64,000 nucleotides of DNA, from the NCBI RefSeq assembly GCF_024713975.1, contig NC_091106.1, positions 13,123,001-13,187,000 on the forward strand, written 5' to 3'. Made by a program: the position numbers and the translations under genes. Source of the DNA: Paralichthys olivaceus. Its lineage: Eukaryota > Chordata > Actinopteri > Pleuronectiformes > Paralichthyidae. Below the pieces are notes generated by a model. It made no database searches, had not been told where the DNA came from, and saw nothing but the letters and a program-made list of their open reading frames with translations. Within the stretch, counting starts at the first letter, position 1; the number at the start of each line of letters is the position of its first letter. Shown here piece by piece: positions 1-31,645 of the stretch.

Positions 1-830
1 GAATGAAACTGGAGGAATTCATTTCATTTTATGTATTTAATGAAATTGTTCCACTTAGTGAACAGAAGGTATAAAAGCAGCACAGCTGAAGGTCTTCAAA
101 TGATTCTCACTCCCTGGAGAGTTCAAATCACAGAATCTGCAGTCACAGACAGACTCTTCCTCCTTATCCTCTTCCTCTTTTTGCCCTGTACACAAAGATA
201 AACATGTCGGACAGTCCATGTGGTAGCAGCTGCAGTGAACGTGTTGCCTCGTTGAGTGTAAAATTATAAGAACATGTATGAGTTTTATGTGAGCATAGTA
301 CACAGTACATACATACATGTCACTGGCTGACCAGTCAAGAACAAAAATTACTGTTAAAATGTCAAGAATTATAGTTAGAGGAACAATTGAACATTTTAGA
401 GGTGTTGTCTTCGACTGTGCTCGATGGCAGAAAGCTTTTAAATCTTTTATCAAATTGTGGTGAAGTTTGTGTGACACCAAGAGTTTCAAACATACAGAGC
501 AAAGACACCTGCTCTCTGTCCGGTGAGTCTGTTGACAACCGCACAGTCCGGGGTTTGGAGCTCTGCCACAACTTTGTGCCCCTTTTTGTGAAAGCATTTG
601 GGGGCTTTTGAAATATATATATATATGTATATAGTGTAAATGATTTACTTAACTGGTGTTATTTTTTTTATAACTTGCAGAAATATTTCATAAGCAACCG
701 ACACAATCTTCAGTCCTAAGTTAAAAACTGTAATTCAGCTTAATATGAAGCATTGCAGCAACAAAACATTTTGCTTTTACAGAAGCTGATTCTGTGTATG
801 TTGTACCATGTACCATGAGATCAGTATCTG

Positions 831-869
<39 letters not shown>

Positions 870-2659
870 TGTGTGTGTCTCTGTGTGTGTGTGTGTGTGT
901 GTGTGTGAGCGTGTGTGTATGTTTGCAACCAAACCTGGAGAATTGATGTTATGTGTCGTGTCCATGACGACAGCCTCTCTCTCTCTCTGTTTCCCTCTGT
1001 TTCCCTCTGTCAGTCTGCTTCTCTCTCGTCCGCTCTCTTTGGTGACAGTTGACAGATTTAACACAATAGAGTGTTTGGGCCTGGCTGTCAGAGACAATCA
1101 CCTCCTCTCCTCTCCTCCCCCCTTCCTCTTAAAAGTCATTTTCTGCTTTCTGCAGCTCCATAGTTATCTACATTAAATCTAATTCACCAAATACAATCAA
1201 CCGGTTGCACATATTGACTCATAAAAAATTGTCCTGATCATCATCTTGTTCGTTGTGCGTTGGCATGATGTGTTCTCCACCCTGACATTGCAGGGTTTTT
1301 CCCCCCGTATGCATTTGTGGCAGATTTGTCCTTCGGTCAGGTTGGATCATTTTGTTCATTTTGATTAGCTGCTGATTCAGCTCCACATTTACTTGTTGTC
1401 ATTGTGCTATTGTCCCGTTGTCCACTGAGAAGTTCATTCACCAACAGATGAACAATAAGAGCCCAGCAACAGTGTTTGGCATCAACTCGACTGGTATGAG
1501 TCAGTGAAAACTGTGTGTCAGGTGTTTTTTCACACACACTGAGAAGACTCGTTCCATCCTCCACATGAATGTTTCATCTTGTATATTCATGCATTTGAAG
1601 TCAAGTTTTGCACATGCAGCTGTGTCAGCCAAAGTCTTTTTTATCTGTGACGTAAACTGAAACTAAGACTCCCCAGTTATTGCCGCATCCATCCAAACAC
1701 CAGGACACCACGCTGAATTCCAGGCTACTCGACGCTACTGGGATTGTGCTACAGACTTCCAGAACAAAAGTTATTTATCTGTTGGAAATGCAAATTACAT
1801 CTGAATATTTTTCTGCACATGAATTGATTAAACAAGCGCAGAGCATGAGTGCCTATGTGCTATAATACAAATACTTTAATCTACACTGACCTCTAGTGGA
1901 GGCTGATTGAAGTTGCACTGGTTTTAGTAAACTTCCAGTGACTGTTGTGTCTGTGCATGTGGAAAGTTTCGTATAACTTCACCTTCAGTATTTTTTCTTC
2001 AGCTCAGACTCACTTCTTTTTGTTGCACTCTTCCCTCTCACTTCTTTCCCATCCTCTCTTTCTTCTCTCAGCCATTGGGCACCTTCTCACTGGCACTGTG
2101 AAAGGCACTCGCTCTGCATTGGATTGGTGGTATAAATAATTTATTGTCTATTACAAATCCTGTGTTAAATTTTTTATTGAGTTTACCTGCAGAGTTAAAA
2201 ATGTCCTATATGCGTATCCCTATGTCTGTTACTACTCTTGTTTTTCATTCGCTGTACTTGTCCGCCCATGTTGCTGTTCCACATGTATCGTATCTTACCA
2301 GGGGGCGTAACAGTAACTAATACATCAACAGTAGTTTATATGTCAGTGCACCAGTGCTACATGAATGACATGAAGGGCCTCATTTAGACCTGCTGAATAG
2401 CTCATCGATAGCAGGCAGCTTTTTATTTTAAACCTTTACAATCGTAGATCATGATGGAAAAATAACACATGCTTTATCAAATCAGGTGCTGCACGATGAC
2501 ATGTGTGTTTTCATGTGCACAGGTGCACGTAGTCCATGTGGAAAACCATTATGTGTGTAGGTGTGACACCCACAGTGGGAGGGCTGTCCCACTAACTCTG
2601 AATTTAACATGTATTCATCCAGTCGTTTTAGTCACTCACCTGTCACTTTAGTGTGGGTG
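1..2659. other. Non-coding DNA upstream of the first kcnip2 exon candidate
   Basis: I see no convincing exon here. Open frames on both strands are low-complexity or lack splice context and family similarity. The stretch holds a TG microsatellite near 840-920, pyrimidine-rich tracts near 970-1130 and 2030-2080, and a short AT tract near 613-632. It is probably upstream flank or intergenic sequence of kcnip2; any promoter for the 2,660 exon would lie in the last few hundred bases, but I recognise no strong core element. Confidence 0.5.
838..920. repeat. (TG)n microsatellite with TC interruptions
   Basis: Almost uninterrupted TG dinucleotides with a few TC steps. The open frames across it on both strands are artefacts of the repeat. 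Confidence 0.9.
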
Positions 2660-2777
2660 ATGGGGGGTTTTGAGTCTGTGGCCGTCCTGAGTGGGTCAGA
2701 GGACGGCACCGGAGGGTTTTACGCGCTCATCCTCATGTCATTAATCCCACTGTCCTATTTCCTGTTTATGAGGAAAG
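2660..2777 (+). CDS. kcnip2: Candidate alternative first coding exon of kcnip2 (hydrophobic N-terminus, most upstream)
   Basis: An ATG in strong context (G at -3, G at +4) opens 39 codons plus one base, followed by a good donor (GTGAGT at 2778). The peptide starts MGGFESVAVL, has an acidic stretch (SEDGTGG), then a hydrophobic run of about 16 residues (YALILMSLIPLSYFLF) and a basic end (MRK). It stops one base into a codon, exactly as the recognised first exons at 8535 and 21318 do, so splicing to 26594 restores Asp and gives a 235-residue KChIP. A membrane-spanning N-terminus is a known KChIP theme (KChIP4a, KChIP2x, KChIP3x), but this peptide does not resemble those. It could be the first exon of another gene, or chance. 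The exon is read from sequence; membership in kcnip2 is inferred. Confidence 0.45.
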
Positions 2778-5700
2778 GTGAGTGGAACTTTGTCAAAGAA
2801 AGGTTAAAGTAATTTCTGATGCCATAGTGCATTTTGGTTACATGATTCTGCGCCAGTTTAAAGACTCAAAGGACATTTAAGACTTTTATGGACTTATTGT
2901 TTTTCGACTCAAATCTGTAATCATAGTCTTCAGATATTTTTTTCAGTTGTTTACTTTGAAATTATTTGCAATGTGTGTTTGACTTCCTGTCTTTGTCTGG
3001 TTTTCAGCCATTTTGCTCTCTGTCTTTTGTCGGATTGTTTGTTTTATCACCTGAGTTGTAGTTTCTTTAATATCCAGAGTTTCATTTTCCATTTTCCATC
3101 TCAGCATAAACGTGACATTTTTCACTTGTCAGTCGACCAAATGTTAAATGTTAATGTTTCATGCATTTACAGTTTTTAGTGCAAAATAGATGACATGATA
3201 TATTAATACAGAAAACTTATCAGAGAAGACAAGTGAGGGATGAGAGTAGAGGGGAAAGTTTTAGAAGACAAAACAAAGCTTACATGCATTAACAGCTGGT
3301 GTTATGGTAATGTCAGATATCTTCTTGTGATATATCAGTGTGTTTCAGCAAATGCATGTGTGCGTCTTTAGGCATCTGAATGGGGCCATAAGGAGAGATG
3401 GATCATAAATAACCTGCATATTGATACTAATCAATAAGGAAATGGGATAAAGAGCAGTATTGATGTATTATCTTATTTGGTACAGCAGTGTCTGATCTAT
3501 GTCCTTTAGCATTTACAAGATGTACCAGCACAACCGACCCAGGATTTATGAAATTCTCTCCTCTCGTTTTCCTGTGAAACCATCCCTTCTATCCTGCTCT
3601 GATATTTATCTGTATTGATCGTCTGCGCAGTCAAACTCCAGCTTAACTATCGTGTAGTTTCAACACTAAGCACTGTGGGAAATGTTGTTTTACATACTAT
3701 AAGAGAAGGGAGCTTAAATCTGTCATGAGATCTTCTTCACTGCCTCAAATCACAACCTGAGGTGTCGGAGATCAAATGTCAGATCACGATTCATAATATT
3801 CATGATATTTCCCCCGAGTCCTCATTCGTTAAACAACACAAACGGCCCACACACTGACACGCATGTCAATAAAGCAATTCATGTTAGTTCATCATAAATC
3901 CCATGAACCCATCAGTGCAAATGTGAACAACACACTCCAGTTTAGCACGTATCAATTAGCTTCCCCTCTGTGCTTGCGCCTCACAGCATCTCCTATTGTA
4001 TATTTAGCAGCCGAAGAAATTCTGAAAAAAAATCAATTGGAGCCTGAAGGAAAGAGAGAGCAAGAGATAAAGCGAGACCATTTTGAGTTTTTTAGAGCTC
4101 TGAGTTTGTATGATTGAAATGTATTTAAGTTTTATTAGGTGTCCGAGCCTCACACACGCTTTACGCACTCTAAAAATTCAAACGCACTTCTACTTTTCTG
4201 GCCCTGAATGTCCTCCGGCAGCGTGGATTGAAAAGGTTGAAGTGATAACTGTCTGCTCACCTTCAGAGATATTTTCAGAAAGCTATTAGCTCTCATTTGT
4301 CGATGTCTGACAGTAAACACACCTAATGCACTGAGTTTCTGAACTTAATTGAACTTTCAGCTCAGCAGGATAATTGCCCATCGTTCAAGTTCATGTTGTC
4401 AATCTTGGCTCTAAAAGTGTAAATATGTGTTTCCATTAGATGAAGAGGAAAGAAGGGGAGAAGATGACGTGTCAGGACTCATCTATATGTCCAATTTTTT
4501 GTCATGACTGCCAGAATGAGTAGAAAGATTTTGAAGGACAGAGAATCTGACCCCTCCCCCCTTTGTGACCCAGATGTGATTGTTTTATGACGTGGAGTCT
4601 GATCTTTTCAAATCAGATTTGGGCCACTTTCATATGTGGTTCAAAGTGGAACAGACCAGATTTTTTTGAAATGTGACCTCAGTCTGAACAGCCATGTGAC
4701 CCGTATCGGTATTCTATGCCCCTTTTACGTCACTGTAGATCGACATTCCTCATGATTTTGCACAGAAGAACGGGTGGGTGTAGTCATCTGCAAAAAACAA
4801 ACATGGAAGACTGCGACGGAGGTATTCAGTGTGGGACAGTGGTGTTTTAGACCTCATAAGAACTTGAAATGTCTTTACAAGCTAAACCTGGTCGTATTGT
4901 AATCGGTCTGTGTTACTGTTAAACGCTCACATCTGTGGCCTCCATGTTTATTACTGACTTCTTCTCCTTGTTTACTTCCGTACAAGGCGTGCTGCCTGTG
5001 ATCTTCTACACATAAGGGTCACATCAGGGCCATGACCAGTTCACACTGGAGTCTGATACTGGCCACAATTTAATAGATAATGTGAATGGCAAGCAGTGGG
5101 AATGTAGCTAAAGAATAGATGTGTTCCCTCTGTGCTTTGCAGATCAGTCACTGGGGCTCTTCACTTTGTCCTTTGTCCATTCTTCCTTCACGTTCCATTT
5201 ATGTCCATCTTTTCTCACTTCTCGTGACCTTCCCTTCACCGTCACCACTCATGTAATGATCCGCCTTACTTCTTCTTTCCTCACATCCCCTCATTTTCTC
5301 CCTTTAAACGACAACTCAATAAATAAGCGACCAGAGAAATAATTTTCATCCAACAAGTCAGGCTCAGATTTCCCTCTCTCCCTCTCTCCCTCTCTTCTGT
5401 GGTTAAATGTTCCTCTGTTTACATTCACCATGTCTGCTATCAGAGCTCAGCCTCAATACAACCCGTATACATTACTGCCACCGACTGACGAGGGATAAAC
5501 TGCTGTGGCAGGTTGTGCACCTTTATGCCTCGTAGGAGAGAAGTGACGTCACGCAAGATCAGGTTTCCTGTCACCTTGTCTGACCGGCGTGTGCATGTTT
5601 GAGTGTGCTTGTGCGTTCGTGTGTGAGTAAACATCGGAGTGACCCACATGGTGTTGCTGTTTTTGTGACAGGCATCCCTCCGTAATGAGGCAGCCCTGTT

Positions 5701-8534
5701 AAAAATGTAGGAGGCAGTATGTCGAAAAAGAGGAAAAAACAGCAGAGGTGGATGCAGACGCGGCACATTTGTCAGACCCCTGCTGTCTCGCCTCTCTCAA
5801 CCTTTCCTCCCTCCAAAGGAAGAGACAGGAAGGCATGCAGAGAGGGAGGATAAGACAAAGAGGGAACATACCTTTTTTCCGATTCTGTTATTTTTGTAGC
5901 ATAATGTGAAGTGATACCCTCAGTGGGAGCCGTGCAGGGAGGGGCAGGATGGTGGATGGTGGCAAACAGTAACTGCACTGATTCTTGTTGATGCTTTATG
6001 TATCCCAACCTCAGCTGTAACTGACAAGAAGTGAAGATGAATGTTAGTAATCACTTTTTTATGTAAGAAACACATGAAACCTGAGATGTATATGTTTCAG
6101 CAGAAAGCCTGAGGGGTGTTGACTTTTAGAAAGTAAACTTAAACCTCTGTGATGAATTAGCTTTGTCATCTTCCAGTTCAAGATTGCACAGAAATGAATG
6201 ACTGTAGGGCAGAAAGTTTGATGTTTGATGTTGGGGAGAGCAAGGGAAGATGTATACTTAAGAAATTATAATACATTTTTCTTATTGTAGATTTCTTTAT
6301 TATTTCCACCTCCATGTGTAAAATCAATTATATAAAAATATAAAATACAGTAAGAATCAAATAAATGGATCATAAAGGGTCAATAGAAAGCCTTGTATTT
6401 ATTTTATTATTTATTCATTATATATTTTACAAAATACAATGAAGAGTGCTTCTCCTGATGGTGATCATAAATAAATAAATCAAATAAAAACACGATACAG
6501 TCCCTGTATTAGGGTCGATTTTCAACATAGGTATTACAGATGCACTGTGTTCAACTTTCCCTTGTTTTCACTGTCTAATTGGACTTAAATCATTCGCTTA
6601 ATTGTTCATTATAACAGAAGGCAGAACTACAGTAAATGTTTAAGTAAATGAATAATATGAAGTGAGTTCAGTTTCATTATTCCATAAGGAGGAGGATGTC
6701 TAAGTTTTTTTAAATCACTTGAGGGTCCAAAGAATATTAATAACACTGAAATTGTTCTCCTCGCCATTATCATTTTCATAAGCAACTGATCTCAGCTATT
6801 TGGATAAAAGGGGGAGCATGACTAAGTAATCTGCCATTTTGCCATTACTGCACAGTCAATGTGTTGTTTGCCCTCGTCAGGCCATTGCTTCACGCAGAAT
6901 CACTCACTTATTTATTATTTACTACTCAATATGAAGGCTTTCCTAATGTCTCGTATGGCAAAATTAATAAATAAATAAGAATAACACTACTCTGGCCTCT
7001 ACTTTCATCCACCAGTTTTCTGAAACTACCGTCTGTTGTGTCTTCATGATTCACACTGATGGCTCTTGGCTTGACTCCACCCTGCGATACCTTCTGTCCA
7101 TTATGACAGCAGGTTTAAATAAGTTTCCTTCCAACAAAAAGACAAATTCTACTTCCACAGCTGCAGTATAAATCAGGCTGCCATCTTCCTGCCACGACTC
7201 CCCCCTTGCTCACCTTCAGATCTGCCACGTCTCCCCTCTCGGTGCCCAACCAGAGAGCCCATCTAATAGCATTGCATTTCCATTTCTTCTTCCCTCTTTT
7301 CCCTCTTTCTTTTTTTCTTTCCTTTCTCCCACTGGAAACTACTTTGACTCGCTCTTTCTCTCTACCCTCATTACATGTTGCACATAAATCCTTGCACTCA
7401 TTCACACGCACGGCTACACACACACATATGCACCCGCAAGATACTGAAAGACATTATAACCCACCTTCTTTTTTTTTGTAACCTTTTACCTTTTTCTTCT
7501 CTCTCTCTTTTGTCCTTGTGTTCTAAGCACTATAATTAATTCATTTAAAAAAATCATGGTTTATCAACTGTTACACAAAACTGCTTTCTGATGAACTTTC
7601 TTTAACTTTTAATATAACTGATATAACTTTAGCTGAGCCAACATTCTTGAAGTTGTTTCCCTCTGTTACTGAGGTCACATTTCACTTTTAAAATCAGATT
7701 TTTCATTGGCAGCATCAAATACTTGCAGTGAAGATACACACATTTGACATTAAAATAATTTCTGTCCATTAGTTAAATTTGGCTTTAAACACTCTTCCTG
7801 TTATCAAGGAAACCACATTAGAAAAATCAATGAAGTTAATGTCACTGGAGAGGAGGGTTCCGCTCATCTCTCTCCCACCCCCCCCAAAACAATCTCTATA
7901 TCACTATGTATGAGAATGTGCGTGTGTGTCTGACCCAGTCTCTCTCTCTCCCTCCCTCTCTCTCTCAGTTACTCTTTCTCCCTCTCGCGCATTTTCCATG
8001 CCATATCCACCTCATCCTCTCCCCCTCTCTTTATCTGCCGCCTCTCCCTCACTCACTACCTCTTTCCCCATCACAACACTCACTTCCTGACAACCACTGC
8101 CAAAGGACAAGCAGGCGCAGCAAAACCCCCAGATTCCATCTCTCACCGGGGGCCTGGACGAAGAGGGAGGAAAGGAAAAAGAAAGAAAAAGAAAAGCCCT
8201 TGAAACTTTAGTCCAGGTGTTGTGTCAGTCTGGAGCTCTGTGTTGCAGCCTGTGGCTCCAGCAGCATGGTCTCCACCAGGGGATAGGAGAGGTTCAATGA
8301 GGTTTTGGTGAAAGAAGAGAAGCAGACTTCACGCTAAGCGGAAGGACTTTATTTTTCTTTTACATTATAGCTGACTTTTTTGTGATTATCAGTCTAGAGT
8401 TAGAAGTAGGCAAAATTTAGACAAACTGCCCAGGTCAGGGTACTTCTGGACGTTTCTGGCCGGACTTAGCCTGGCCTCATCCGGTGTGGCTTGGTGGCGC
8501 AGTGCCGGGCGATGACAGACACTGGTCTGCTAAC
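2778..8534. other. Intronic/non-coding stretch between the first two kcnip2 first-exon candidates
   Basis: No further exon supported. Contents include a probable dispersed repeat near 4,555-5,070, AT-rich DNA with many AATAAA-type runs near 6,250-6,990, and long pyrimidine-rich tracts near 7,260-7,340 and 7,920-8,080. The last about 400 bases before 8,535 are probably the promoter/5' UTR of the second first exon; no clear TATA box is visible. Confidence 0.5.
4555..5070. repeat. Dispersed teleost repeat, MITE-like
   Basis: The stretch around CAAATCAGATTTGGGCCACT, TCATATGTGGT and AGTCTGAACAG resembles a common non-autonomous DNA repeat of teleost genomes. Ends are not clear and no target duplication was found, so borders are approximate. 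Recognition is from memory of the family's wording, not from alignment. Confidence 0.4.
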
Positions 8535-28886
<20,352 letters not shown>

Positions 28887-30930
28887 ACATCTGGACCAGT
28901 TAGGACGCTGGCACCAGCGAGGGTGTGCGTGTGTGTGCGTGTGTAAGCGGAATCCAGATTGAAGAGTTTGTGAATGTGTGTGTCTGTGTGGCTGATTTCT
29001 GACCTGCAAGCACTCGTGCTTGTGTCTCTTTTAAGAGCTGAGAGTCCCTAGGGCACGGAGAGGCCTCTCTTCCCGGACGCCCAGTGGAAACGATGGAGTT
29101 TCCCAAACTCCTTCCTCATCATGCAGAACTTAAGTTTTATCCCAGAGATACAAGGAAAGATGGCAAGCAGGGATTTCAAAGAAACTCGCACAACCAAGAC
29201 CCCACAACTCTTTTTTTTTTGTACTTTTATTTATTACTATTATTGATGAACTTTCACAGCCTGTCGTGGCTGAACTCAATAGGGAAGTAGTTTTCCTCCA
29301 GACCGTAACCTAAGAACATGTTTCCCTTCTTTCCCTGTGACAGCTGAGATGTGGATTTGTGAATCTGATCCTGCTTTTGTGCAAGTGGGTAACATCGAAC
29401 TGCTCATGCACCGGCTGTGATAATAGAAACAAATCTCCTGCCATCTAGTGGACAAGACAGAGAGAAAGACACTTCTTAAGGCGAACAGCTGATGAATTGG
29501 AAATCCAAGTGATCCTGTTTGGTTCAAACCTGTCGTTTTCCACGAGGAACTGATTTCAATATCGCATGATGATGTCACTAATATCCAATTATGTATTTAC
29601 AGAGATACTCCAAAGTCTGCTTGTCTGTCTGCTGTTCCTAGTCATTCACAGGTGCCTCACCCTTTGTGTACGTGTGTGTGCATGTGTAACAGAAAGAGAT
29701 GTCATCCATTCTTACCTGATGTGACGGGACACCCGCCTCCATTCATTATTCTGGTAGAATAATTCCCGGCCTTCCAAACTATTACAGTTTTAGCTGTAGT
29801 TGTCTATTGACTATCTATTGTACATTTCCTAGTATTCCCAGTGGTGTGGTATTAGACAGTACAAATGTGGGGATTGCACAGTAGTTGACGAGACCATCCC
29901 AGCCTCTTAAAAAGAGGGACTGGCATGCCACAGTCGCACTAGTCATCAATACACATCTGAGGGGAATTTATTAGATCGCAGATTGTATTTGTGAACTTCT
30001 TGTAATCAGAAATGTCATGTGGTTGTAGCAGGTTCTACCACTTCAAAAAAAAAAAAAAATTCTGAAAAACCCTTATTACATCAAATTTGTTTAATTCACC
30101 TTAAAAAAAAGTCACCGTATGTGGGTGTGTACTAGTTAGAGTGAGAGAGATGGTTTAATCATTTTTAATTTATGCCCGCCCTCTCATTCCTTATTCTCCC
30201 TCTCTCTGTAACACCAAAGAGAAGATGTAAGAGGTATGTTAAGACATGCAGCCCACCCGTGGGTGAAGAGAGAGGGAGATGCTGTGTATTAAGTAGGGCA
30301 AGGTGCAATCAGAGATAGGTTTGGTAAATTGTCACTGTGGATACACTAAAGAGTAGTTTTTGATTGTGAACCCACACGTTAGGCTTTTCATGAATAAATC
30401 TTTTTTTTTTGAAGAATTTGCAACCATTTATTAATTTGCTCCTTTTCACTCTAGGACTCTGAGTACCAGAGGCACTTGAGCTATACTTCAATAGGCTGCA
30501 GTGTCTTTTAATTGCAGACATTAACGTGGAATAGCAATAATTTTCTCTCCCTTGTTATCAGCATCTTTTCAACCTCCAACTTCACCTTCTTCTCAGAGCA
30601 CACTATAAGGGTGCACTAAGGCCCTGATGAAAATATGCACTTCTAAACCTGCAATTGATTTTCTTTTATGTTCTTCCTTTAATTGTTTATTTCGAGGATG
30701 GGGACAAAAAGTGGTTTGGCTCTGATTGTTCCTTGCAAACAGTTTTTTAACTTCCATTCCCGACCAAGAGTAAAACCTGTCTATACCCGCATGTACTGTG
30801 TCTAGAACAATAAAAAACCTACTAACCCGTTGTACCAATTGTCTAGTTAGCTAGCCTCAGCTGGTTGCATTACGTATTTAAAAATGTGTATATTTTGTAC
30901 AGAGACAATAAAAATCACAGTTACTATGCA
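28887..30930 (+). other. kcnip2: kcnip2 3' UTR and poly(A) region
   Basis: About 2 kb after the stop without another exon. AATAAA at 30907-30912, in the context TTGTACAGAGACAATAAAAA, is the best poly(A) signal. Earlier AATAAA words exist (for example 30394-30399 and 30810-30815), so shorter forms are possible. The tract holds an A14 run near 30045 and a T10 run near 29211. Confidence 0.7.
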
Positions 30931-30949
30931 AAATGGACTGGAGTTTGAA

Positions 30950-31645
30950 TTTTAAAGACTGTACATATTTGTCTTTATTAAATTAAGACAGTGCTTTCAG
31001 CTCTACATGTCTAAATATACAGTACAAAGCATTAATCAAGTTTCCATTATAGTTCACATCATGTCAATACAATGTCAGCAACAAATGGTTCATAATTTAA
31101 ATGTACATCATTTTACATCATCCCAACAGCCACATCTAATTCAACTAACAGGCAGTGTACGAGGAGACACAAGGCAACAGGTGAGTAATAACATGGAAAC
31201 AAGATTTTCTTTCCAGTTAAAACTGTGTAAGTGAACAAAAAAGTAATTCAGTCTTTAAAACCAAATACAGTTTGTATACTAAACTTGAAATCCTGTGGCT
31301 GTGTCATTAAAGCTGAACAGAAACTGAAAGATATCACTTGTTTTTGCTTTAGCAGGCCTTTTTTTAATTCCTTGCAAAACACCTTAAATTAATTTCATAT
31401 CTTTTGATGACAGCTTCAATGTATTTGTGTAATTTCCCTTCACAGCACTACAATAACAGCCCTGCTTTCATATCTGTGTGCATAACTGTGACCAACAGGA
31501 CAGATACTTCACTGTTAAATGAAAAACATTTGTTTTTAATATTTTTTTCTAGTAGTTACAAAATGCCTTGTTCAAAATGTCACGACTCTTAGAGACTTGA
31601 GCTGTGGCTCATGGGGACTGGATTTGTCAGTAAAGGAGCAGGCCT
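30950..31645 (-). other. cox15: cox15 3' UTR and poly(A) region
   Basis: On the minus strand AATAAA is read at 30979-30974, about 670 bases after the cox15 stop. ATTAAA words nearer the stop (around 31538 and 31369) could serve shorter transcripts. The distal signal would end cox15 within about 20-40 bases of the kcnip2 end. Confidence 0.5.

Noticed and set aside
55..597. 180-codon minus-strand open frame at the window start
   Set aside because: No family similarity, no hydrophobic or domain pattern, Cys/His-rich by chance, and no supporting splice or promoter context.
777..1176. Open frames on both strands across a TG repeat
   Set aside because: They are products of the dinucleotide repeat (Cys-Val or His-Thr runs), present on both strands, as at 8.9, 12.6, 13.5, 21.6, 35.6 and 55 kb.
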